A stretch of DNA of 37,378 nt from Nocardia araoensis NBRC 100135 (lineage in GTDB: Bacteria > Actinomycetota > Actinomycetes > Mycobacteriales > Mycobacteriaceae). Below are positions 24,744 to 32,233 of this stretch, in pieces. The notes below the pieces were generated by a model that worked only from the letters and a program-made list of their open reading frames with translations, did not search any database and was not told where the DNA came from. The stretch lies in assembly GCF_000308435.1 (NCBI RefSeq), contig NZ_BAFR01000346.1, positions 1-37,378 on the forward strand, written 5' to 3'. The position numbers were made by a program, and so were the translations under genes. Each line of letters begins with the position of its first letter. The first letter of the stretch is position 1.

Positions 24744-25060
24744 GGTTTTCCTCCGGTGTTTGCCGCCTCGACCGACGGCGGAGTCATCGACAGCACGCGT
24801 ACCGTGCCCGGTGATGTGCGGGCCTGTGCTGCGTTTGCTTCGATGGCGTGCAGGGTCTGCATGGCGGAGGTGCAGTAGAAGCCGAACTTCTCGCGCACCC
24901 GCTCGGACGCGCTGTTCAAAGCGCTCGAGGCACGGGTCAGGAAGTCGTCGATCGGATAGTCGACGCCGGTGGCCAGATGATCATGGATCACCAGCGAGGG
25001 CGAATAGCAGGACTGGACATTGCCGTCCGGCCAGCGGATGTCGAATGTCACCTCAGGCAT
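24740..25060 (-). CDS. MSMEG_0570-family nitrogen starvation response protein
   Basis: A 106-residue protein. It begins MPEVTFDIRWPDG, then SCYSPSLVIHDHLATGVDYPIDDFL, followed by helical sequence (ASERVREKFGFYCTSAMQ). This is the small conserved member of Nit1C-type clusters and has no known biochemical function. The DIRWPDG start echoes the RLRWPDGEVTHALDS at the end of the GNAT-AIR-synthase fusion protein two genes upstream. The start overlaps the nitrilase stop by eight bases, so translation is coupled. A role as assembly or substrate-carrier partner is speculative. Confidence 0.85.
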   Translation of the reverse strand: MPEVTFDIRWPDGNVQSCYSPSLVIHDHLATGVDYPIDDFLTRASSALNSASERVREKFGFYCTSAMQTLHAIEANAAQARTSPGTVRVLSMTPPSVEAANTGGKP

Positions 25061-25976
25061 GGATCGCCTCCAGCTCTTCGGGCACCGCGGGCTGCCCGAC
25101 CACGCCATGGCGGGCGACGACGCTGTGGTAGAGCTCGGGGCGTCGGTCGCGCAGGTTGTACATGCCGCCGCCGCGTGCCAATTCGAGTGCGTGATCGACG
25201 TCGACGGTCGCGGTGGCGAGACCGGGTTCGGTACCGGTGGTGGCGAGCAGGTCGCCGCCGGGGCCGACGATCTTGGCGCTGCACACGAAGCGCAACGAGC
25301 CGAACGTCCCGGCCTGGTTCGACGCGACCCACACCACCTGGTTCTCGACTGCGCGAGCGCGGTCGAAGATATCGAAGCGCTGGGTCCAGCGGTCGTCTTC
25401 GAGTCGTTCGGTGGTGGCGGTGCGGGCGGTGGGCCAGGCCGAGAGCGAGGTGATGATCTCCGCGCCGTCCAGTGCCAGCGCTCGTGCGGCTTCGGGGAAT
25501 GCCTTGTCATAGCAGATCTGCATGCCCATGCGGCCGACCGGGGTGTCGAAGGCGCGATATTCGGATCCGGCAGCGTAGCAGAGGTTTTCGCCGAGCGGCT
25601 GATGTACCTTGCGGTAGGAGCCCAGAACCCCGTCGCCGGTGAGTGTCGCGGCGGCGTTGTAGCGGAGATCGCCATCGGCTTCGCAAAATCCGAGAGTGAC
25701 GACGAGTTCACCCGCCATCGCCGCGATGCGGCGCAGTTCCGGGCCGTCGAGGGTGAGCGCCGGCGGCAGACTGCGTAGACGGCGCTGCTTGGCCTCGTCG
25801 CTCTCCCCACCGCCGCCCAGGCTGGGCAGATAGCCGCCCAGGCAGGCCTCGGGCAGCACCAGTAGTCGGCTACCGCGTTGCTGCGCCTGCTCGATCAGCG
25901 AGCCGATGGTGGCGTAGCACGCCTCCATGTCGCGGCCGAATTCGGCGGCGGCCACGGAGATCGATAGTTCGGTCAT
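25053..25976 (-). CDS. Nit6803-family nitrilase
   Basis: A 307-residue nitrilase with the complete triad Glu43 (LVLPEACLGGY), Lys123 (YRKVHQPLGEN) and Cys155 (MQICYDKAFPE). These enzymes hydrolyse nitriles, and in pseudomonads the Nit1C nitrilase has been linked to growth on cyanide as nitrogen source. The family hallmark is its invariant company of radical SAM, GNAT, AIR-synthase-like and flavoprotein genes, all present here. It overlaps the upstream fusion gene by ATGA. Its near-identical layout to the triad-deficient copy downstream shows an old duplication. Substrate assignment to cyanide or small nitriles is by family analogy. Confidence 0.93.
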   Translation of the reverse strand: MTELSISVAAAEFGRDMEACYATIGSLIEQAQQRGSRLLVLPEACLGGYLPSLGGGGESDEAKQRRLRSLPPALTLDGPELRRIAAMAGELVVTLGFCEADGDLRYNAAATLTGDGVLGSYRKVHQPLGENLCYAAGSEYRAFDTPVGRMGMQICYDKAFPEAARALALDGAEIITSLSAWPTARTATTERLEDDRWTQRFDIFDRARAVENQVVWVASNQAGTFGSLRFVCSAKIVGPGGDLLATTGTEPGLATATVDVDHALELARGGGMYNLRDRRPELYHSVVARHGVVGQPAVPEELEAIHA

Positions 25977-27439
25977 GAGTGTCCCAATCCGGTTACCGCG
26001 CTGTCGAGCGCGTGAGTGACTTCTCCGTCAGGCCAGCGCAGCCGCACGCCGGGAGTCGCGCTGAGCACGCCACACACGGCGGTCGTCGCCGGGCCTACCG
26101 GGTTGACGGGGGTGCCGGGGCGATCGGCGGTGAGCATCGCGAAGCCGGGGAAGCAGGTGATCCAGTCGGCAAGCTCGGCGCCCGGCGGGCGCGGGATGCG
26201 CGCCACATCGAGTTCGACCCCGACACCGCTGGCCTCGGCGAGCATGCCCGCGGTCCCGGCGATGCCGGCCATGCTGACATCCTTCGCAGCCTTCGGACCG
26301 GTGTCCGAGACGAACCGGCCCAGTGCCCGCAATTCCGTGCCGCTCCGGTGTGACGACGAATCCCATTGCCGCCCGGCATATCCGGACCGCCAGCCGCCGC
26401 CCAGGTCAGCGGTCAGCCGGAGCTCGTCGCCGACCTCGCCGCCTCCTCCTGGCACCGGCCGGGCGGTACGGCCGAGCGCGGTGACCGACAGCGCCGCCGG
26501 GACACCCAACTGGGTGTGGCCACCCAGCACCGGCACCTCCCAGATGCGGCTGGCGGCACCCAGGCCCCGGAGCACCCGGGTCAGCAGCGACCGGGTGGGC
26601 GCAGCGACCGCGTCGAGAAGGCCGATCGGTTCTGCACCCATCGCGGCGAGATCGTTGAGGTTGACCAGGGCCGCACACCATCCGGCCCATTCCGGGTCCC
26701 GTTCGACCATGGAAGGCAGGATCGCGTCGCACGCGGCGACCAGGTCGCAGCCCGGGACCGGTGCGCCGTCATCGCCTCGGAATCCGACGCCGCCCAGTGT
26801 CATCGGCGTATGGCCCAACTCGGACAGCGCTTGCCCGAGCATTGCCTTGGTGGTTCGCGCCAGCCGCTCGATTCGGTCGATCGGCCAGCGCATCTTCAGG
26901 TGCGGTGTATCTGCCACGGTGGTTTCGGCGAGCGCTGTCCACCCGAGTTGGGAGAACAGCGACCGGTAGCGGGTTTGCACGGTGGCCTCGAACCGAAGAA
27001 CGTTATGGGTTTCGGCATAAGCGCACGCCGCTTGCACGAGTGCGCGGCCCACACCACGGGTGCGACGCCCGCAGTCCACTACCAATCGACTGCCGGTCCA
27101 CCACCCGAGGTCTTCGGCGGTGGCCGGTGCCAGGCGCACTCCGCCCAGCAGGGCTCCGTCCGGGGCGATCGCGACCAGGATCTGGGCCCGGGGGTCGTCA
27201 TCGATGTCGTCGGCGTCGCTGCCTGCGAACATGCCCTGCTCTGTAACGAAGTTCTCTCGGCGCAATGCGCGATAGACGGCGACATGTCGGGTATCGGCGA
27301 GCTGGATGAGAAATCCGCCTGCGCGGTCGGCCGGGGACGGATATCCGGATAGGACGCAGTAATCCGTCGATGAAGCACCTACCCCGGACAGTTCGTCGAT
27401 CCAGGATCGGGGTGCGGCCGTCGGTTCGGTCGTCGTCAT
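25973..27439 (-). CDS. GNAT acetyltransferase fused to AIR-synthase-like domain (MSMEG_0567/sll0786 + sll0787)
   Basis: A 488-residue two-domain protein; ATG at 27439 follows GGAGG. Residues about 27-185 form a GNAT fold with acetyl-CoA loop CGRRTRGVGRALVQ (123-136). Residues about 195-460 resemble AIR synthase/PurM-type ATP-binding proteins (GCDLVAACDAILPSMVE, VNLNDLAAMGAEPIGLLDAV). PurM-like proteins phosphorylate or activate amide or formyl groups. A short C-terminal extension (RLRWPDGEVTHALDSA) resembles the start of the MSMEG_0570 protein. In cyanobacteria the two parts are separate genes (sll0786, sll0787). The fusion suggests sequential acetylation and ATP-dependent activation of one intermediate. 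Confidence 0.9.
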   Translation of the reverse strand: MTTTEPTAAPRSWIDELSGVGASSTDYCVLSGYPSPADRAGGFLIQLADTRHVAVYRALRRENFVTEQGMFAGSDADDIDDDPRAQILVAIAPDGALLGGVRLAPATAEDLGWWTGSRLVVDCGRRTRGVGRALVQAACAYAETHNVLRFEATVQTRYRSLFSQLGWTALAETTVADTPHLKMRWPIDRIERLARTTKAMLGQALSELGHTPMTLGGVGFRGDDGAPVPGCDLVAACDAILPSMVERDPEWAGWCAALVNLNDLAAMGAEPIGLLDAVAAPTRSLLTRVLRGLGAASRIWEVPVLGGHTQLGVPAALSVTALGRTARPVPGGGGEVGDELRLTADLGGGWRSGYAGRQWDSSSHRSGTELRALGRFVSDTGPKAAKDVSMAGIAGTAGMLAEASGVGVELDVARIPRPPGAELADWITCFPGFAMLTADRPGTPVNPVGPATTAVCGVLSATPGVRLRWPDGEVTHALDSAVTGLGHS

Positions 27440-27440
27440 C

Positions 27441-28499
27441 TCAGCCTCCTGCGGTCTGCAGCACACTGCACGCCCCACACGCCGCGCATCCGGCCTTCTG
27501 GTCCATGCCGAGCATGTCGGCCCGACGTAGCTCTGCTGCCACGCGCCGGGTCACGTCCTCGAGAACCGCCGCGGTCGGCGGGCTCGCACCGTCGACGTCG
27601 ACGGCCAGGGTTCCCGCGAGCGGCCGGAACGGCACCACGAACGGGTACACGCCCATGGCGATGAGTTCCGCCGCACCCGAGACCAATTCGTCCGGGTCTT
27701 CGCCCAGACCGACGAGTAGATAGGTGGAGACCTGGTTACGGCCGAACACTCGCACTGCTTCGGCCCAGGCTGCCCGGTAGTCGGACAGCGGCACGGTGGA
27801 CTTTCCCGGCATCCATCGAGCACGCACTCGGTCGTCGAGCGACTCGACGTGGATGCCGATCGCATCGGCTCCCGCGTCGCGTAGCTCGCTCAGAGTCGCC
27901 AGGTCGCCGGGGGGCTCGCACTGCACCTGGATCGGAAGGGTCGGCACCGCTTGCTTGACGGCTCGCACACAGCGGGCGAGGTGCCTTGCACCACGGTCTT
28001 TTCCGGCCGAGGTGCCGGTGGTCATCACCAGTTGCCGGATACCGTCGAGCCGCACTGCCGCCTCGGCGACCTCGGCGAGCTGATCCGGTCGCTTGACGGC
28101 GATCGTGTTGCCGGACGCGAGAGATGCCTCGACCGAACAGAATCGGCACCGTTGGTCTTCGCCGTAGCGAATGCAGGTCTGCACCACCGTGGTCGCCAGC
28201 ACATCCTTTCCGTGCAGTCTGGCGATCTGCTCGTACGCCACGCCGTCGGCGGTGCGCAGGTCGTAGAAAAGGGGTCGGCGCACCGGTTCGACGGTCACGC
28301 CGAGATCGGTGCCCTCGTAGAGCAGCCGATCGGCACGAATCGTGTATGGGCTCTCCGGGCGGAGGGGGATGGCAGCGCCGGCACCCCCGAACAGCACATG
28401 ACCGTCGTCGCTGGGGCCGGCACCGGAACGGCGCTGCACCGGCACATCGACGCGGATGCCCAAGAGTGCGAGATCTACTCGCGTGGATACCTCGGTCAT
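27441..28499 (-). CDS. MSMEG_0568-family radical SAM protein
   Basis: A 352-residue radical SAM enzyme. The cluster-binding cysteines are Cys109, Cys118 and Cys121, an unusual CX8CX2C spacing in place of CX3CX2C. The barrel continues with VMTTGTSAGKDRG and PIQVQCEPPGDL, as in biotin-synthase-like members. The C terminus ends with Cys338, Cys341 and Cys344 (CAACGAC), probably a second iron-sulfur site. It is separated by one base from the fusion gene, so the operon is tight. The reaction is not established; in this cluster it is usually proposed to build or modify a nitrogen-containing small molecule. Confidence 0.9.
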   Translation of the reverse strand: MTEVSTRVDLALLGIRVDVPVQRRSGAGPSDDGHVLFGGAGAAIPLRPESPYTIRADRLLYEGTDLGVTVEPVRRPLFYDLRTADGVAYEQIARLHGKDVLATTVVQTCIRYGEDQRCRFCSVEASLASGNTIAVKRPDQLAEVAEAAVRLDGIRQLVMTTGTSAGKDRGARHLARCVRAVKQAVPTLPIQVQCEPPGDLATLSELRDAGADAIGIHVESLDDRVRARWMPGKSTVPLSDYRAAWAEAVRVFGRNQVSTYLLVGLGEDPDELVSGAAELIAMGVYPFVVPFRPLAGTLAVDVDGASPPTAAVLEDVTRRVAAELRRADMLGMDQKAGCAACGACSVLQTAGG

Positions 28500-28509
28500 G
28501 ACGGTCGGC

Positions 28510-29055
28510 CTACAGTTGGTAGGTGGAGTTGATGATGGCGCCCTTGCGGGCGTAGTGGATCAGCGCGTCCTGCACGTCCAGGGGATGCGCCGGGATCACA
28601 CCTTCGATGAGGTCCTCCTCGCGGGCACCGTGCAAGGCGAGACCGAACCGGCAGGCGAACACCTTCCCGCCCTCCTTGATGAAGGTGGCGAGGGCCTCGT
28701 TGATGTTCTGCTCACCGGGGAACCCGCTGTCGCCGGTGGTCGGAAAGCCGCGGGTGGCAAGGCAGTTGATCGCGCCGGGACCGTAGAAGTAGATGGCGGA
28801 TTCGAAACCCTTGCGGAGTGCGCGCGTCGCCTGCAGGATGGCCACGAAACTCACCGACGATTCATGGGCGATGCCGTGAACCAGCGTGAAATAGGTTTCG
28901 CCTGCCTCCGCCTGATAGTCGGGAAAGATCTTGGTGCCGCCGTAGATACTGGTGCCCTTCGGCAGGGCCGGGTGCGGGATTTCGGCGAGCGATTTCGCGA
29001 TGTTCTCCTCGATCGCCTTGTCGATCTCAGAGGTCGATGTGGTGGGTGCCGACAT
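28510..29055 (-). CDS. MSMEG_0572-family nitrogen starvation response protein
   Basis: A 181-residue protein and first gene of the operon. ATG at 29055 is chosen because AGGAGA precedes it; the frame is open to 29202, but that extension covers promoter elements. Recognisable stretches are YFTLVHGIAHESSVSFVAIL, YFYGPGAINCLATRGFP, KVFACRFGLALHG and GVIPAHPLDVQDALI. The family has a DsrE/F-like alpha/beta look and occurs only with this cluster. Function is unknown; its name comes from induction under nitrogen limitation in mycobacteria. Two GlnR-type boxes upstream agree with that. Confidence 0.88.
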   Translation of the reverse strand: MSAPTTSTSEIDKAIEENIAKSLAEIPHPALPKGTSIYGGTKIFPDYQAEAGETYFTLVHGIAHESSVSFVAILQATRALRKGFESAIYFYGPGAINCLATRGFPTTGDSGFPGEQNINEALATFIKEGGKVFACRFGLALHGAREEDLIEGVIPAHPLDVQDALIHYARKGAIINSTYQL

Positions 29056-29110
29056 GGTTCGTCTCCTGGGCGTGGTCGGTGGGAATTCGGTGATTGGCAG
29101 TGCGCCCGCT

Positions 29111-29138
29111 GGTATCCGGGTGGTCACCGATGGACCAA
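29111..29138 (-). promoter_or_regulatory. Candidate promoter of the nitrogen-starvation operon
   Basis: On the minus strand TTGGTC (29138-29133) and GATACC (29116-29111) are separated by 16 bases. Both match consensus only in part. The start point would be near 29104, some 50 bases before the ATG at 29055. GlnR-type boxes lie just upstream at activator-like distances. Confidence 0.4.
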
Positions 29139-29153
29139 GTTCACGCTCGGCGT

Positions 29154-29169
29154 GTTTCCGGTTGGTCAC
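29154..29169 (-). promoter_or_regulatory. GlnR-type box 1
   Basis: The minus strand reads GTGAC-CAACCG-GAAAC, a full match to the actinobacterial GlnR consensus GTnAC-N6-GAAAC (the AC-N9-AC core). It is centred about 57 bases upstream of the predicted start point. GlnR activates nitrogen-scavenging genes under nitrogen limitation. Confidence 0.7.
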
Positions 29170-29186
29170 CTGGGGAAAAATTGGAG

Positions 29187-29202
29187 GTTTCCGGATGCTC
29201 AC
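29187..29202 (-). promoter_or_regulatory. GlnR-type box 2
   Basis: The minus strand reads GTGAG-CATCCG-GAAAC, one mismatch from the consensus in the first half. It lies exactly 33 bases (about three helical turns) upstream of box 1, so both would face the same side of the DNA. Confidence 0.6.
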
Positions 29203-29429
29203 GACGCACGTCTGTAAATGGGCTCACCAATCCCGCTGTGACACAACGTAATTAGTTACACCACCAGCGTATCGCGGTGCCGCAAGGGTTGGTGCGAAGT
29301 CGATGCGGTGTAATCGTCGTCCTGGACTTTTCGTGCTTCTGTTAATCGCATCGACCCAGTGCCCCTTCGATTCGAAACATAGACGAAACCGTTACTGGGC
29401 CGTAGCGATCGCTGACGGACTCGACCGGA

Positions 29430-29681
29430 CCGGCAACCGGTAGCTACCCGGTCGCCACCTCCGTAGAGCTGGCCGAAGCCGTCGGGCGCGGGGTTATGGT
29501 GCTCGACACCCGTCACGCACCGAGCACATGCTGGAATCCATTGGCCGGCTCGGTCAACATTCCGTTGCGCGAATTCGAAAACCGGCTCGCCGATATACTC
29601 GAAAATCAGCGCCTCGACCTCTGGATCGATCCGGGTCGGACACGCATCCTCTTCAAATCCGTTGGACAACAATGGTGTTGA
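29430..29681 (+). pseudogene. Rhodanese-like fragment
   Basis: In frame, YPVATSVELAEAVGRGVMVLD, then TRHAPSTC, then GSVNIPLREFENRLADIL, matches the first half of a rhodanese domain. An in-frame TAG lies just upstream (29403-29405), and the only ATG (29496) falls after the first strand. The catalytic-loop half of the domain is missing, and the frame ends at 29681 after unrelated residues. It is therefore most likely a remnant. Rhodaneses convert cyanide and thiosulfate to thiocyanate. Confidence 0.4.
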
Positions 29682-29705
29682 AGAGAAGCAGCTGGCACAT
29701 AGTAA

Positions 29706-31112
29706 CTACCGGTAGCAGTACGAGTCGGAGGAGGCGTCGCCGCCCTGGAGGCGCACCTGGTGCACCCGCAGACCTCGAAAGTCCTCGTCGTGGGGGAAGA
29801 AGGACTCGTCGATGGTCATTCCGCCGTCGGGATCGGTGCGCATCACGGCCATCCAGGCGCCGACGCCGTCGGGGTAGAACTGGTCGTCCCACGCGCCGTA
29901 GAGCGAATTTGTGACGTAGACGCGTCGGCCGTTACGGCTGACCTCGACCATTTGGGGGCCACCGGCAATCGGCTGGTTCGGCGCTGCCGGGTGGGCGGTG
30001 CGGCCCACTATCCCGCCGAGCCGGACGGACCCGGTCTGTTTCGGGTTGGCCGGATCGCGCACGTCGAACTGCTTCAGCTCCCCGATACCCCAGCACGAGA
30101 CGTAGAGGAATCCGTCGTCGACCGAGAGGTCGATGTCGGTGACCAGTGGTGGCACCGCGCCGAACGGTTTCAGCGCCGGCGGCAGCAGGTCCGGATCAGC
30201 CGGCTCGGCCGGGATGGTGATCACCTTGTCGACCGCCCACGCTCCACTGTCGCGGTGCCAACGCCACACGGAGGCCGACAAGTCCTCGGTCGAGATCACC
30301 ACGCCGACGAACCCCCAAGTGGCGTCCGGATCGTGCGACGGGCGCAGCTCGAGTGCCATCTGGTACTGCTCGCCGAGATCGATCCGCTGCTGGTGCCGAC
30401 CGGCGCTGAGGTCCCAGAAGTGGATCGCGTGGCCGTACTTGTTGGCCAGCAGCAATTCCGGTTTGAGCCCGTCCTCGATCATGGACGGGGTCCCCCACTC
30501 GCTGCTGACCAGCGCGTTCTGATTGAGATGCCACCAGGCGTCGTACGCGAAGTATTGCGGCCCACGGTCGGTCTCCCATTGCCGCAGCACATCGAACGTG
30601 TCGTGGTCGAGCAGCGCGATCCCGCCCGGCCCATCCGATCCGTCCGCCGCGCCGAGGCATGTCATGAACACGCCGTCCGGTCCGCAGTGCAGCGTGTGCG
30701 GACGCGAGTAGCCGGCCTTGGCCGCGAGCTCGGAGCTGTCGACGATCTTGTCGAGGGTGGGCCGGCGTGGGTCGGGCTGGGTGTCGAAGACGTACAGACG
30801 GGACGAGCGCAGACCCGGCACGATCAGGTACCGCCGAGCCAGGCCCTCCATATGGTGGCCCTCGTGCTTCAGGGCGCTGCTGCAAGCGTTCCAGCCGAAA
30901 TGGTGCAGTTCATTGCCCAGGTGGGGTACTTCGGTCCAGCCCACCACGTGCCCGTAGGTGGCCGAGCCCGGTTCCACATCGATGACCGACAGCGCATCCG
31001 GCTTCTGTGCCGCGCGGTCGAACGCGACAACGTATGCCAGTCGCTCCGGTGGGGCGGCAGCCGCCTCCGCTGCGCTCCGATAGAAGGTGGGGTCCACTTT
31101 CGAGTGATTCAT
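29706..31112 (-). CDS. Selenium-binding protein/methanethiol oxidase family (SBP56)
   Basis: A 468-residue beta-propeller protein; ATG at 31112 follows AGGAAGGAGG. Landmarks shared with SELENBP1 are HHFGWNACSSA, RRYLIVPGLRSSRLYVFD, ALVSSEWGTPSMIEDG and KQFDVRDPANPKQTGSVRLGG, with AGGPQMVEVS near the end. Bacterial relatives oxidise methanethiol to formaldehyde, H2S and H2O2. The CSSC motif holding the selenium-reactive cysteine in vertebrates is CSSA here (Cys77 kept), and the C-terminal GGDCSSD is GGDASSD. No signal peptide is seen. It runs in the same direction as the nitrogen operon but is separated from it by about 650 bases. Confidence 0.9.
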   Translation of the reverse strand: MNHSKVDPTFYRSAAEAAAAPPERLAYVVAFDRAAQKPDALSVIDVEPGSATYGHVVGWTEVPHLGNELHHFGWNACSSALKHEGHHMEGLARRYLIVPGLRSSRLYVFDTQPDPRRPTLDKIVDSSELAAKAGYSRPHTLHCGPDGVFMTCLGAADGSDGPGGIALLDHDTFDVLRQWETDRGPQYFAYDAWWHLNQNALVSSEWGTPSMIEDGLKPELLLANKYGHAIHFWDLSAGRHQQRIDLGEQYQMALELRPSHDPDATWGFVGVVISTEDLSASVWRWHRDSGAWAVDKVITIPAEPADPDLLPPALKPFGAVPPLVTDIDLSVDDGFLYVSCWGIGELKQFDVRDPANPKQTGSVRLGGIVGRTAHPAAPNQPIAGGPQMVEVSRNGRRVYVTNSLYGAWDDQFYPDGVGAWMAVMRTDPDGGMTIDESFFPHDEDFRGLRVHQVRLQGGDASSDSYCYR

Positions 31113-31448
31113 TTTCAGCCTCCTTCCTGTCGATGGCGGAGACCCACGCACCTCGCCCGATCTAGCGGTTTCGAGGTCGGCGCGACCCAGGTGGTCGCGT
31201 GCCGAGATGTCGCGGGCAGGCAGTAACCAGTCTCGGCCTTTCGACGCGGATCGACCAGCTGCCGCCGGCGACTGTAAGTCGTTGTCAACTCTCGATAACG
31301 GCGGGCCGCCACAAGCGACTCGAAGCGATAACGTCGATCACGACCGGTCGCGGGGTCCTCGGAGCAGCCATGCTCCCGTCACGCCGCGATTCGGCAGAAG
31401 TTGGTGAGGCTCAGGCGGTGCTTACGCGTCGCGTCGGCCGTCGGCGCT
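31113..31448. other. Upstream region of the selenium-binding protein gene
   Basis: The minus strand has a TTGACA near 31280-31275 (in GAGAGTTGACAACGAC) that could be a -35 box. No matching -10 is evident. No gene, repeat or GlnR-type box was recognised in these 336 bases. Confidence 0.35.
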
Positions 31449-31844
31449 TCAAGGCAGCGGCTCGAGATCGAGCGGAAATGGCAGGCTGCTGTAGGCCGAG
31501 GCTTCGGCGGTGACGAGCGGGTAGAACCCCGTTTCACGGGATTCGTAGGCGGCATGGGCAATGTGCTGCTGCACGGGCGTGGCGGCGCTGCTCATGATCG
31601 CGGCGATGTCGTCGATGATGGCTTCGGTGAGCGCGACGATTGTGATTCCGCGGTGATCGAGTTCTTCTGCGGTGATGCGGCCGGTGCTGGCTGCTTGCAG
31701 AAGCGCTGTGGCGGGAATGGCGATGCGGCGATCTTGAGCGAGGTTCGTCCGGATCAGTGTTTGAAGGAAGATGCTGGAGCGGGCTCGAGCGGTTGCGGTC
31801 GCGTCGATGATGAAGCCGGCTGCCGCACTGCTGGCGTAGGTCAG
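31449..31844 (-). CDS. PIN-like toxin, probably CTG-initiated and degenerate
   Basis: A 131-codon frame with no ATG, GTG or TTG near its start, so start-codon-based ORF calling misses it. A CTG at 31844-31842 overlaps the upstream antitoxin-like stop as CTGA, exactly where toxin-antitoxin pairs carry ATGA. The product reads TYASSAAAGFIIDATATARA, IAIPATALLQAASTGRIT, GITIVALTEAIIDDIAAIM, then PVQQHIAHAAYESRETGF and a PLDLEPLP end. The layout resembles small PIN-domain proteins. The first acidic residue (DSSA-type) is replaced by Ala, and a later expected Asp is also absent. It may be an inactive toxin. The family call is moderate; the frame and overlap are seen directly. Confidence 0.45.
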   Translation of the reverse strand: MTYASSAAAGFIIDATATARARSSIFLQTLIRTNLAQDRRIAIPATALLQAASTGRITAEELDHRGITIVALTEAIIDDIAAIMSSAATPVQQHIAHAAYESRETGFYPLVTAEASAYSSLPFPLDLEPLP

Positions 31845-31930
31845 GCCGCGTGGCGGGCCTGACGCTTCATGAAGGCGTCCACAAGGGCGTCAGCTTTGGT
31901 GATCTGGTCAGGCGTTGGCGCTCCGTTGTC
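31841..31930 (-). pseudogene. Antitoxin-like C-terminal remnant
   Basis: In frame, APTPDQITKADALVDAFMKR then QARHAA and a TGA at 31843-31841. This looks like the tail of a small antitoxin. Its N terminus is missing, and the sequence upstream belongs to the truncated DUF4331 gene in another frame. Pairing with the PIN-like gene by a 4-base overlap supports the assignment. Confidence 0.35.
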
Positions 31931-32220
31931 GCGGCGCCGTCGCCGTCGATGCGACGGAGCGTGTAGCGCTGGACGCCGTCGTGGTCGCGCTCGTCGAAGA
32001 CGAATCGGTAGGTCAGATCCTCCACGGCGTCGCCGTCGAGATCGATCTTGAATTCGTACCTGCCTTCCGGGTGGTAGCCCGGGACGGGAATGTCCCCGGC
32101 GAGGGAGTGACAGACATTGATCACAAGGACCGTGCCGACGTCACCGCGGAAGACGTAGAGGTCGGTGATATCGAGGCGGACGTCCTGGCGGGCCAGAGGG
32201 GAATCGAGATGATGGGACAT
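31867..32220 (-). pseudogene. 3'-truncated DUF4331 gene
   Basis: The start MSHHLDSPLARQDVRLDITD and FKIDLDGDAVEDLTYRFVFD match the N-terminal part of DUF4331 proteins, which are usually over 300 residues. After about 98 residues (RIDGDGAAT) the sequence changes to TERQRLTRSPKLTPLWTPS and stops. That tail is out-of-frame antitoxin sequence. The break is therefore a fusion point between two unrelated genes. The start region is intact, so a 117-residue fragment may be made. Function of the family is unknown. Confidence 0.65.
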
Positions 32221-32233
32221 CGTGTGCTCGCTT

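Noticed and set aside
29232..29260. AT-rich CAACGTAATTAGTTAC as a third GlnR box
   Set aside because: The second half-site does not match GAAAC, and the 33-base phasing with the two good boxes is not kept.
29760..31226. 488-codon rightward frame opposite the selenium-binding protein gene
   Set aside because: It is antisense to a clearly recognised protein, has no domain of its own, and is explained by GC-rich third positions.
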